64,000 nucleotides of DNA from positions 1-64,000 of the forward strand of contig JAUIKE010000012.1 of NCBI GenBank assembly GCA_030430845.1, read 5' to 3'. Both the position numbers and the translations under genes were made by a program. The notes below the pieces were generated by a model. The model worked only from the letters and a program-made list of their open reading frames with translations, made no database searches and was not told where the DNA came from. Positions 7,294-15,161 of this stretch are shown here, in pieces. Within the stretch, counting starts at the first letter, position 1; each line of letters opens with the position of its first letter. Source of the stretch: Bacteroidia bacterium (GTDB lineage: Bacteria > Bacteroidota > Bacteroidia > Chitinophagales > Saprospiraceae).

Positions 7294-8760
7294 ATGAAAG
7301 CAATACAAGAATTTATCTCTTTGTTACAAAAGTGGGGGGTTACCTCCGCCGAAGGATTGAAGATTCCTTTCAAAAACGAATCACAAACCAAGCAGCTTTT
7401 CCATTTTTTACAAGACCAGGAAAGCCCGGTCGATTTATCTTCTATCAATATTCATCCTCGAATCATTCGTTCCCTGGAGGCTCAACTACTTAGGTCACTT
7501 TTTTTGGTGGACACTAAAAAAATGGGGAAAACACCCCGCCAGCAAGCATATTATTATTGTTGGAAAAACCTATGCGCCGTAAAGGTATTATTAGGACAAT
7601 CGGCTCATCAGGCAGCCATCCACCTTACTAATAAAGTTCTTTACAGGGCAAAAAAATATGATTTGCCCGACCTCTGCCTGGAGTGCTACAAAATACTCCG
7701 ATGGTATTATGGGTGTATAGATGTAAGTAGCTCACGTTATCAAACGTATGATCAGTTGTTAAAAAAACAGCAAGATGCTTGTGCGGCGGAACAAGTAGCT
7801 GAGGATTATTATATTTTTTTGAGTAATGTTTATCAGACAGACAAAGGCCAGCGTTTGTTCCTGGCAGATCAGGCCTTGAAATATTGGGAAGAAGTCTCGT
7901 CTTTAATGGCCGAATATCGCTCCAGACGATTGCATTTTTTAGGGCACCTCATTCATGTATTTCATTATTCCTGTGCCGGAGAATTTCAGGGTGCCATATG
8001 CGCCAATGAACAGGCAGTCAGTTATTTTGAGCAAACAGAAGGTGCAAGATCTACTTATTTATCGCCTTTCCTGAACCATCAATTGGCCTGTTGCGTGAAG
8101 TTAAAGAAGCTGGAAATGGGAGAAAGTTTAATCAGCAAAATAGAAAAGCAGGTCAAAACAGGCTCCTTTGACTGGTTTATAACCCGGCAGCAATACTTCC
8201 TATTAGCCATGCACAGCCGTCATTATGAACGAGCTCGCAATATTTTAAAACAGGCGGTATCGCAGCGGCGGTTTAAATATTTGAGCAGAACCCAGTTTGA
8301 AAGGTGGAGGATCAACCAAGCATACCTATACTACCTGGAATGTGTAAAACGTCTGAGCACGCCTCCAAAATCTCGTCGGGGTTTCCATGCAAAAAAGTTT
8401 TTAAACTCTGTGCCTTTATACGCGAAAGACAAACGCGGTATGAACGTCCCCATTCTGGTAATAGCCATTCTCATCTTGCTGGCCGAAAACCGATACAGTG
8501 AGGTCATAGACCGAACCGAAGCACTGGACAAATATCGGCGCAGGTACCTAAAAACAGAGGATGCCTACCGAAGTAATTGTTTTATACAAATGCTAACGAC
8601 GCTTCCGAAAGCCAATTTTCATCCAAAAGCAGTAGAAAGAAAGACAGAAATTCACAGAAAAAATCTTGCCCAGGTACCACTCCAGGTCTCCCCTCAGGCT
8701 TTTGAATTGGAAATTATTCCCTATGAAGACCTATGGATAATGGTGTTGGAGTCGCTGTAG
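7294..8760 (+). CDS. helical (TPR-like) repeat protein of unknown function
   Basis: A 488-residue protein; I start at the ATG MKAIQEF rather than the ORF-track TTG, which adds 23 poorly conserved-looking residues. After about 90 N-terminal residues it is all alpha helix with TPR-like helix pairs (AYYYCWKNLCAVKVLLGQSA, LCLECYKILRWYYG, ALKYWEEVSSLMAEY). No signal peptide, membrane span, DNA-binding or enzyme motif is evident, so cytoplasmic. A second protein of the same size and layout is encoded at 19984-21507. Both sit opposite short terminator-bounded transcripts, which suggests a peptide- or RNA-linked regulatory role, but that is inference only. Confidence 0.65.
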   Translation: MKAIQEFISLLQKWGVTSAEGLKIPFKNESQTKQLFHFLQDQESPVDLSSINIHPRIIRSLEAQLLRSLFLVDTKKMGKTPRQQAYYYCWKNLCAVKVLLGQSAHQAAIHLTNKVLYRAKKYDLPDLCLECYKILRWYYGCIDVSSSRYQTYDQLLKKQQDACAAEQVAEDYYIFLSNVYQTDKGQRLFLADQALKYWEEVSSLMAEYRSRRLHFLGHLIHVFHYSCAGEFQGAICANEQAVSYFEQTEGARSTYLSPFLNHQLACCVKLKKLEMGESLISKIEKQVKTGSFDWFITRQQYFLLAMHSRHYERARNILKQAVSQRRFKYLSRTQFERWRINQAYLYYLECVKRLSTPPKSRRGFHAKKFLNSVPLYAKDKRGMNVPILVIAILILLAENRYSEVIDRTEALDKYRRRYLKTEDAYRSNCFIQMLTTLPKANFHPKAVERKTEIHRKNLAQVPLQVSPQAFELEIIPYEDLWIMVLESL

Positions 8761-8803
8761 GAATAGTGAAGTGAACTCTAATTTTTTCAGATTGAAGGCG
8801 GGG

Positions 8804-8957
8804 CGCTAGTGACCTGGTGACTTGGAGTCACCAGGTCACTAGCGACTTTTGCCTGGCCCTCACAAAGTTACTGCAAATTACCATAGCTTGCCAAAGCCTT
8901 GTCCGCTTTTGTCCGCTTTTGTCCGCTTTTGCAAAGTTTTGCAAGGTTTTGCAAGCC
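8804..8957 (-). repeat. composite GCGGACA / -7 / hairpin repeat, copy 1
   Basis: Read on the minus strand: TTGCAAAACCTTGCAAAAC, then three GCGGACA boxes at exactly 10-nt spacing (complements at 8900, 8910, 8920), 29 nt, a TAACTTTG element (complement 8863-8870), 18 nt, then a perfect 18-bp hairpin with loop TTGGA at 8804-8844. Two other copies occur at 16890-17009 and 62556-62665. It fills the convergent gap between the helical-repeat gene and the membrane-protein gene, so it does not obviously serve either as promoter; the hairpin could act as terminator. Confidence 0.85.
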
Positions 8958-8989
8958 TGCCCGTATGGTGTTTTGCCAGGTTTTTCCCC

Positions 8990-9445
8990 TCAACTCCTAC
9001 GAATGGGATAATACCAGATCCCAATACTCAAAGTCAGTAAATATGTGCCAGGCAGTACCCAGCCATCTTTTGTTAAGAAGGTAGGGGCATTTAAACCAAA
9101 AATAATAAGAAACAGCCCCAGCGTCAGAAAAGCAGCCCAGGCCTGTGCCCCCCAACGAATATGCCGCGTTTGTGAAAACTGTCGTGCTAAAAAAGCCACG
9201 CCCACAAAGAATAACAACCAATTCGGAATGGAAAGCGCGCCCCCATATACCACAAACAAAAAAGTAAATGCAAAGAAGCCGTCAAAAGAACGGCCATCAC
9301 TGATCGTTGTGATGAACATTAACAATACCGGAGACAGCAAAACGCTCGTAATCCATACCAAAGTAGCATAGCGCAAGGCGGATGCCATTCCGATTTCCCC
9401 CTTCGGTTCTTCAGGAAGTTCTGATATATCTAATGGTTCGGTCAT
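8990..9445 (-). CDS. four-pass integral membrane protein, unknown function
   Basis: A 151-residue protein with a charged N-terminus and four predicted membrane segments: about 28-46 (LVWITSVLLSPVLLMFI), 57-80 (FFAFTFLFVVYGGALSI), 100-118 (WAAFLTLGLFLIIFGL) and 131-145 (YLLTLSIGIWYY). No recognisable family motif. It begins 7 nt after the amidohydrolase gene on the same strand, so it is probably co-transcribed with it. Confidence 0.7.
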   Translation of the reverse strand: MTEPLDISELPEEPKGEIGMASALRYATLVWITSVLLSPVLLMFITTISDGRSFDGFFAFTFLFVVYGGALSIPNWLLFFVGVAFLARQFSQTRHIRWGAQAWAAFLTLGLFLIIFGLNAPTFLTKDGWVLPGTYLLTLSIGIWYYPIRRS

Positions 9446-9452
9446 AAAATTC

Positions 9453-11183
9453 TTAATTTCCTCTTACAAAAGTCACTTTTTGGATTAGTCCATTCTTAAT
9501 CTCATAAATGGCCACCGCATCAATATATCCATTGGCAATTCTGACATGCTCCTGATCGATCACTTTATTGCCCAGAACAATCCGGTTTTTAATCTCACAA
9601 TAGAGCATGGGGTTGTTTTCAAAAAGCGTTTTGTAGCGAGTTCCCATAGCCTCTTTTCCATCCATCAATAATTGCCCTGACAGGTCATATATTTTGGTAT
9701 CCTCTGCATAAGTATCCAAAAAAGCCTCCAGATCCCGTGAGTTATAGGCATTCAGCTGGCGCTGGATCAGCATTTCCGGACTTTCCTCAATAAGGCCGGC
9801 AGGGTCCAGTATTTTTCCACTTTTAAAAACGATAGCGATGTCATGGAGATGTTCCAAATTATCCAAAGGATTCTTATTCAACAATACCAAATCAGCCAGC
9901 TTTCCTTCACTAACGGTTCCAAACAAATTTTCTTTACCAAAACCTTTTGCGGCATTGATGGTAGAGGCCTTGAGGATTTCTGCCACACTCAGCCCAGCTT
10001 TCTGCATGGCCTGCAGCTCCTGGATATAGGAAGAGGCGTGCATGGTGCCAATATTACCGGCATCTGTTCCGGTAACTATGTTAACCCCCGCTTTGGCAAT
10101 GCGCAACAGATTGTCGGCCATAATAGCATCTGATTGGGCAGTTCTTTCTTTCCAGGAAGCTATATTGTTTTTCATCCGATTGACCCTACCGGGCAGTTCT
10201 TCTTCACTCATAGCTGAAAGATCGAACAAGGTGCCGAAAGCGAAAGGATTAGCCCAACGCACATCCTGTGGGTGCTTATCCGGATCAGAGATGAATGCTC
10301 GGCCATAATTTTTGCCTACAATTAAGGTAGGGATATAAGCAACCCCATTTTCTTTTAAGGCCTGTATGAACTCATCATCAACGACCCGGTCTTCCACACT
10401 GTGCACCAAAATATCTGCTCCGGCTTTAACAGCCAATTTAGCTGTCTCCAATTGAGTAGCATGCACAGCTAATTTTAATCCGTTTTCCTCCGCTAGTTGA
10501 TTAATGTGTTCGACAATAGGAAAGGTTTCTTCAGCAGGAATGGCAGGAGAAACGATGTACCAAACTTTTATAAAATCAGGTTTGTTGGGCAGCATTTTAT
10601 TAAACAAGACTTCTGCTTCTGCTTTACTACTTATTTTTAAAATCGGTGGATCATCGGTCGTAAGAGCCGCAGGCTGATAGGAGGAGAATAAAGGACCTGT
10701 AACCAAAACATTGGGAGACAGCTGCTCCTTCGCCACTTCATCACGAACAACAAAATTCTTGAAAGGGCCACCAACATCCATAATGGTCGTAATCCCCAGG
10801 CGCAGATACCTTCTGAAATAATCCGGCACACTGTTCCAGGTAAAGTTTAATTCATCCTCATAAGAAAATTTGCTGGTAAGATCTAAAGCATCCGGACGAG
10901 TATAGATACTCCCTGACTGAAAAAAATGGATGTGTGCATCGACCATACCAGGCATTAAAAATTTCCCGTCTGCATCAATAATTTCGGCCCCTTCTTTTAC
11001 CTTTACTTTCCCCTTTGCTCCAATCCTGGCTATTTTTTCTCCCTCAATAACGACCGTTTGCTGTGGAATAATCATGCCTGTTTCAACATCCACGATACTT
11101 ACATTGCGGATGACCTTGGTTTGAGCCCAAAGCCCCGAAAAAAGCATAACTGCAAAAAGAAAGCATACCGTTTTTTTCATCAA
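9453..11183 (-). CDS. secreted amidohydrolase with C-terminal NTF2-like domain
   Basis: A 576-residue protein with a signal peptide (FLFAVMLFSGLWAQ). Residues about 20-450 are an amidohydrolase superfamily TIM barrel with composite beta domain: VDAHIHFF gives the HxH metal pair, FIKVWYI contains the candidate bridging Lys, LAVHAT and ILVHSVED the next His residues, and VTGTDAGNIG the catalytic Asp. This resembles imidazolonepropionase-like and prolidase-like members. Residues about 465-576 (LNAYNSRDLEAFLDTYAED) form a SnoaL/NTF2-like domain, an unusual appendage. The substrate is unknown; the export signal and neighbouring ArgE/YfcC genes suggest peptide or N-acyl amino acid use, which is inference. 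Confidence 0.85.
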   Translation of the reverse strand: MMKKTVCFLFAVMLFSGLWAQTKVIRNVSIVDVETGMIIPQQTVVIEGEKIARIGAKGKVKVKEGAEIIDADGKFLMPGMVDAHIHFFQSGSIYTRPDALDLTSKFSYEDELNFTWNSVPDYFRRYLRLGITTIMDVGGPFKNFVVRDEVAKEQLSPNVLVTGPLFSSYQPAALTTDDPPILKISSKAEAEVLFNKMLPNKPDFIKVWYIVSPAIPAEETFPIVEHINQLAEENGLKLAVHATQLETAKLAVKAGADILVHSVEDRVVDDEFIQALKENGVAYIPTLIVGKNYGRAFISDPDKHPQDVRWANPFAFGTLFDLSAMSEEELPGRVNRMKNNIASWKERTAQSDAIMADNLLRIAKAGVNIVTGTDAGNIGTMHASSYIQELQAMQKAGLSVAEILKASTINAAKGFGKENLFGTVSEGKLADLVLLNKNPLDNLEHLHDIAIVFKSGKILDPAGLIEESPEMLIQRQLNAYNSRDLEAFLDTYAEDTKIYDLSGQLLMDGKEAMGTRYKTLFENNPMLYCEIKNRIVLGNKVIDQEHVRIANGYIDAVAIYEIKNGLIQKVTFVRGN

Positions 11184-11239
11184 AGCCTGGTTTTTTATTT
11201 GGAAAAATGATTATCGGAAGCGTAGAAGCTTACTAATTT

Positions 11240-11355
11240 CCCCCCGACCGCCGAAGCTTTAGCAAAGGCAGTCCTCTCGCCCTTCCCATTCGACCTTCGA
11301 CCTCCGACCTCCGACCTTCGACCTTCTCCTGGCGGTAACGTCAGGATTCGCCCTT
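11240..11355 (+). repeat. low-complexity CCGACCGCCGAAGC / TTCGACCTCCGACC intergenic element, left copy
   Basis: Consists of CCGACCGCCGAAGCTTTAGC, a short dyad, and then tandem imperfect heptamers (TTCGACC/TCCGACC). A related element in opposite orientation lies at 12838-12950, so the YfcC-type gene is flanked by inverted copies. The ORF-track 62-residue ORF here is only a translation of the repeat. Confidence 0.75.
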
Positions 11356-11427
11356 CATCAAGATACAATATTATTCCTTGCAATTATTATCTTTAGGCAC
11401 TCCAAAAAATGCTTCACCCTATTAACT

Positions 11428-12831
11428 ATGTCTGAACCAATAAAGAAAAAATGGTACGAACGGATTCCTCATCCGGTCGTGATGTTGTTTGCTATCATCG
11501 TGCTAGCTGCTATATTAAGTCACATTTTACCTGCGGGGGCCTACGAGCGTGCCGTGGTAGATGGTCGGGAGCGGGTTATCCCTGGTACCTACCAAACCAT
11601 TGAATCCACACCGGTTGGGCTGATCAAGATGTTTACGGCTATGCCTTTGGGCTACAAAACGGCCGCTGAGATCATATTTATCGTACTGGCTAGTGGCGTC
11701 ATGTTTGGCGTACTGGAAAAATCGGGTATGATTGAAAACACCGTGGGAACCATCGTCAAAAAAATGGGCCTCAAAAGAAAGTACTTCATCGTTGTGATGA
11801 TGACCTTCATCTTCGGTATGGCCGGCGTGATGATCGGATACGAAAACAACATTGCCATTGTACCCATCGCCGCTGTCATTAGCCTGGCCCTGGGGGGTGA
11901 TCTGATGTTGGCCGCGGGGATTTCTGTAGGGGCCATTACCGTTGGTTTTGGCTTATCCCCTATCAATCCCTACACAGTCGGAACGGGACATAAAATTGCC
12001 GAATTGCCGCTTTTTTCAGGAGCCGTACTGAGAGGCTTCCTTTGCCTGGTAGGGCTGAGCATTCTGGCCTATTACAATGTGCGATATTTTAAAAAAATCA
12101 ATGCCGACCGATCAAAAAGTCTCAGTCATGGCTTAAATACTGACGGTTTTAGCTTATCCAAACCCCTGGAAGAGTATAAACTAAGTAAAAACAATTGGCT
12201 GATACTCTCCATTTTTATACTTGGCATTCTGATCATGCTCTACGGCGTATTTGTATTTCACTGGTACCTGAACGAAGTATCGGCCATTTTTACCATGATT
12301 GCCATTGTAGCGGGCGTTGCTTCCGGGATGAGCGGGACGGAATTCAGCGAGACGGCCTTCAAATCGATCAGCGTAGTAGCACCCGGGGCTTTTATGGTCG
12401 GGTACGCAACTTCCATAAAGGTGGTTATGGAAATGGGAAATATCAGTGACACCATTGCCTTCTCGCTGGCCTCTGCACTGAACGGACTACCACTATATGG
12501 CTCAGCGGTAGCTATGTCCCTATCTCAATGCGTGATCAATTTGTTCATACCTTCCGGAAGTGGCCAGGCCTTGGCCACCTTACCGATTATGATTCCGCTA
12601 GGAGAGCTATTAGGCCTGACCCGGCAGTCAACTATCCTGGCTTTCCAAATCGGCGACGGTGTGACCAATCTGTTCAACCCTACCCTGGGCGGACTGATCG
12701 CCATGCTCAGCTTGTGCCGGGTGCCCTTTGATCGCTGGTTGCGCTTTATTTTTCCGGTAGTGGGGATTATTCTGGTAGTAGCCTGGGTGTTTTTGTTGTT
12801 TAGCGTTTATATAAAATGGGGGCCTTTTTAG
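11428..12831 (+). CDS. YfcC family membrane transporter
   Basis: A 467-residue integral membrane protein with about 12 hydrophobic segments. It matches the YfcC / C4-dicarboxylate anaerobic carrier-like family: N-terminal RIPHPVVMLFAIIVLAAILS, the loop ILPAGAYER, internal VMIGYENNIAIVPI, the SPINPYTVGTGHKIAELP signature and the C-terminal QIGDGVTNLFNPTLGG. Members are thought to move amino acids or dicarboxylates, with no settled substrate. The ArgE-type deacylase follows, separated only by a repeat element, so uptake of an N-acyl amino acid or dipeptide followed by hydrolysis is plausible. Confidence 0.88.
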   Translation: MSEPIKKKWYERIPHPVVMLFAIIVLAAILSHILPAGAYERAVVDGRERVIPGTYQTIESTPVGLIKMFTAMPLGYKTAAEIIFIVLASGVMFGVLEKSGMIENTVGTIVKKMGLKRKYFIVVMMTFIFGMAGVMIGYENNIAIVPIAAVISLALGGDLMLAAGISVGAITVGFGLSPINPYTVGTGHKIAELPLFSGAVLRGFLCLVGLSILAYYNVRYFKKINADRSKSLSHGLNTDGFSLSKPLEEYKLSKNNWLILSIFILGILIMLYGVFVFHWYLNEVSAIFTMIAIVAGVASGMSGTEFSETAFKSISVVAPGAFMVGYATSIKVVMEMGNISDTIAFSLASALNGLPLYGSAVAMSLSQCVINLFIPSGSGQALATLPIMIPLGELLGLTRQSTILAFQIGDGVTNLFNPTLGGLIAMLSLCRVPFDRWLRFIFPVVGIILVVAWVFLLFSVYIKWGPF

Positions 12832-12837
12832 AATTTA

Positions 12838-12950
12838 GAAGGACGAATGCGAAGGGCGAAGGACGAATGTGAAGGACGAAGGGCGAAGGGCGAATGTGAA
12901 GGGAGAGGGAGACCGCCTTCGCTGAAGCTTCGGCGGTCGGGGAAGGGCGG
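12838..12950 (-). repeat. low-complexity CCGACCGCCGAAGC element, right copy (inverted)
   Basis: On the minus strand this reads CCGACCGCCGAAGCTTCAGC, a dyad partner GAAGGCGGTC, then many imperfect TTCGCCC/TTCGTCC units. It is the same element class as 11240-11355 in the opposite direction, placed between the transporter and deacylase genes. Confidence 0.75.
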
Positions 12951-12989
12951 AATATTTATTGGAACACTATTTTGAAAAACAGAGATTAT

Positions 12990-14147
12990 ATGAAAATGAA
13001 CGCGCAGGAAATTTTGGAAAAGCTGGTATCCTTCCCGGTATATGGAGGGCAGAGTAATTTGAGTATTCTTGAATGGATAAAAAGTTATCTGGAGCAGCAT
13101 GGAGTGGCTTACCATCTGGTACCAAATGAGGAGGGGAACAAAGCCTCTCTGCACTGCCGGATCGGACCGGCGGTGGATGGAGGAGTGATCCTTTCGGGCC
13201 ATACCGATGTAGTACCCGTAGAAGGTCAAGCCTGGACGAGTGACCCTTTTGTACTAACTGATAAAGGAGACGGAAAGCTATACGCCCGCGGCTCCTGTGA
13301 CATGAAAGGCTTCATCGCCTGTTGTCTTGCCTGTCTGCCCGAGATGTTGAAGGCTGACTTACAAAAGCCATTATACTTTGCTTTTTCCTATGACGAAGAA
13401 GTGGGTTGCCTCGCAGCCCCTGACCTGGTAAAATCCATCAAAGAAACTTATGAAGAAAAGCCCCAGTATGCCATTATTGGAGAGCCCTCACTGATGCAAC
13501 CAGTAGTGGGGCAGAAGGGCATTTGCATTTTTGAAACAACCGTACATGGCTCGGCCGGACACAGCAGCGGCATCCGGAAGGAAGTCAGCGCCATCCACGA
13601 ATCGGCCCGGTTGATCATGTGGCTAGAAAACAAGATGAACGAACTGATCGAGGCAGGCCACGTTGACGACCGCTTTACACCCAACCACACTTCTATCCAT
13701 GTCGGTATCGTTCACGGCGGGATTGCTCCGAATGTGATTGCCGATCGCTGCACCTTCACCTGGGATGTTCGCAATATTCCGAGAGATGACGTCTACGATA
13801 TCAAAGCAGACTTTGATGCTTATGTCAAAGAAAGAGAGGCGATTCTCCAACAGCGTTTTCCCGACGCAAAAATTGTGACCACCGAGCATCACCCACCGGT
13901 ATTAGCGCTGGATACTCCTGAGCATTATTCAATTGTCGAACTAACTCGCGAGCTGTCTGGTAATCGTAAATTGGATACCGTAGCATATGCCGCTGAAGCC
14001 GGGCAATTTGCCAAATGGGGCTTCGAATCCATTATCTGTGGGCCGGGTTCTATCGATCAGGCACATCGTGCAGATGAATTCATCGTTAAGTCAGAATTAG
14101 AGAAGGGGGTCAGCTTTATCCAAAGCCTAATTAAAAAACTTTCTTAA
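12990..14147 (+). CDS. argE: acetylornithine deacetylase (ArgE-type M20 metallohydrolase)
   Basis: A 385-residue M20 family enzyme; I start at the ATG (MKMNAQEIL) instead of the ORF-track TTG six codons earlier. It would hydrolyse N2-acetylornithine or a related N-acyl amino acid. Visible motifs: SGHTDVVPVEGQAW (metal His and Asp), YARGSCDMKGF (bridging Asp), YDEEVGCLAA (catalytic Glu and metal Glu), VHGSAGHSSG in the dimerisation lid and IDQAHRADEF with the last metal His. No signal peptide. The upstream transporter suggests a catabolic role rather than arginine synthesis, since no other arg genes are present. Confidence 0.88.
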   Translation: MKMNAQEILEKLVSFPVYGGQSNLSILEWIKSYLEQHGVAYHLVPNEEGNKASLHCRIGPAVDGGVILSGHTDVVPVEGQAWTSDPFVLTDKGDGKLYARGSCDMKGFIACCLACLPEMLKADLQKPLYFAFSYDEEVGCLAAPDLVKSIKETYEEKPQYAIIGEPSLMQPVVGQKGICIFETTVHGSAGHSSGIRKEVSAIHESARLIMWLENKMNELIEAGHVDDRFTPNHTSIHVGIVHGGIAPNVIADRCTFTWDVRNIPRDDVYDIKADFDAYVKEREAILQQRFPDAKIVTTEHHPPVLALDTPEHYSIVELTRELSGNRKLDTVAYAAEAGQFAKWGFESIICGPGSIDQAHRADEFIVKSELEKGVSFIQSLIKKLS

Positions 14148-14226
14148 ACCCGTACCATCCGTGCAGATCCGTGTCAAAATGAGATTAAACTTTTATGACA
14201 CGGATCTGCACGGATAAAACGGGTTT
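14146..14226. terminator. inverted repeat between convergent genes (CCGTGCAGATCCGTG family)
   Basis: Arms of 31 nt with two mismatches and a 19-nt loop; the arm core is ATCCGTGCAGATCCGTGTCA. The left arm overlaps the argE stop codon and the right arm ends one base before the methyltransferase stop, so it spans exactly the convergent gap. Likely a bidirectional terminator built from a dispersed repeat of a kind common in environmental Bacteroidota. Confidence 0.7.
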
Positions 14227-15087
14227 TTACTTTTTTTCGGCTCTCACCAGATAATACTTCCACAAGCCCTTTCTAAGTGCAGGATACTGATAAAAAAGTG
14301 CCTTGTAGTGATTGTCGGCAAAATAACTGACCTTAGGGTTATATATCCGGTACAAACCCGAAAGAACGGTCATAAAAAAAGATCCGTAAAACATTCTCCA
14401 GGAGGCTCTACGAATGTGAGCGGTGATATTGTGAAACTCGGTTTTTTGAAATCCATTCTTCGATATCATCTGTTCAAAGGAAGAGCGCCGTTCGATATCC
14501 GGTATCGCCCAGGCGTGTAGCCACTTTTTGAGCAGACGATCTTCTTTAAGAGAGAAATCACTTTCCTTTTTAAAATACTCCCCCATGATCAGGCGACCAC
14601 CTGGTTTTAACAATCTGTACGCTTCCTCTAAAAAGGCTTGCTTGTCCGAAGCATGAACCACACTCTCCAGGGTCCAAATCACATCAAAGCTTGCATCGGG
14701 AAAAGTAGTGTTGGTAAAATCTTGTTGATCAAAAGAAGTGAGGTTTTCCAGTCCTTCTTTTTCAGCATTCGCTTTAGCACTGGCCTGTTGCTTGGCACTT
14801 AGGGTAATGCCTGTGACCTGGCAGCCGTAATTTTTCGCTAAAAAAATCGAAGAACCTCCCACTCCGCAGCCTGCATCCAAAACCCGATCGGTCCTTTTAA
14901 TATTGGCTATCCGGGCAAGTGCATCATTCATATGTTGTAAAGAATCCCGAAAACTTTCCGTATCCTCGCGCCAGTACCCGTAATGCATAGCCAGGCTGGC
15001 CTCCAGATCCCAGGCGCGGCGGTAGTGGATCTCGGTTTGATCGTAGTAATCGGCAATGTCTTTATTGGTAAACAAAATTTTTGGCAC
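14227..15087 (-). CDS. class I SAM-dependent methyltransferase
   Basis: A 286-residue Rossmann-fold methyltransferase. SAM motif I is VLDAGCGVGGSSIFLA near residue 93; motif II/post-I ITLSAKQQASAKANA and the acidic FDVIWTLESVVHASDKQ region follow, then LLKPGGRLIMGEYF. The order and the alpha-helical C-terminal cap resemble the tocopherol/sterol/cyclopropane-type small-molecule methyltransferases. The N-terminal IADYYDQTEIHYRRAW fits the same subgroup. Substrate unknown. It is followed by an inverted repeat and preceded by the AlkD-like gene on the same strand with a 74-nt gap. Confidence 0.87.
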   Translation of the reverse strand: MPKILFTNKDIADYYDQTEIHYRRAWDLEASLAMHYGYWREDTESFRDSLQHMNDALARIANIKRTDRVLDAGCGVGGSSIFLAKNYGCQVTGITLSAKQQASAKANAEKEGLENLTSFDQQDFTNTTFPDASFDVIWTLESVVHASDKQAFLEEAYRLLKPGGRLIMGEYFKKESDFSLKEDRLLKKWLHAWAIPDIERRSSFEQMISKNGFQKTEFHNITAHIRRASWRMFYGSFFMTVLSGLYRIYNPKVSYFADNHYKALFYQYPALRKGLWKYYLVRAEKK

Positions 15088-15161
15088 TTAATTTTTTCCT
15101 TAAAAGATAAAAAACAGTTGACAGTCAATTACGTCAGTTTAAGTCGGTGTCTAAGAACCTT

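Noticed and set aside
8900-8930. Possible CRISPR-like tandem repeat
   Set aside because: The 10-nt units have no spacers, and the same boxes recur in front of promoter elements.
8817-9084. Three overlapping plus-strand ORFs of 61-64 aa
   Set aside because: They are translations of the tandem GTCCGCTTTT repeat and hairpin of composite repeat copy 1.
11195-11383. 62-aa minus-strand ORF
   Set aside because: Low-complexity repeat translation with no start context.
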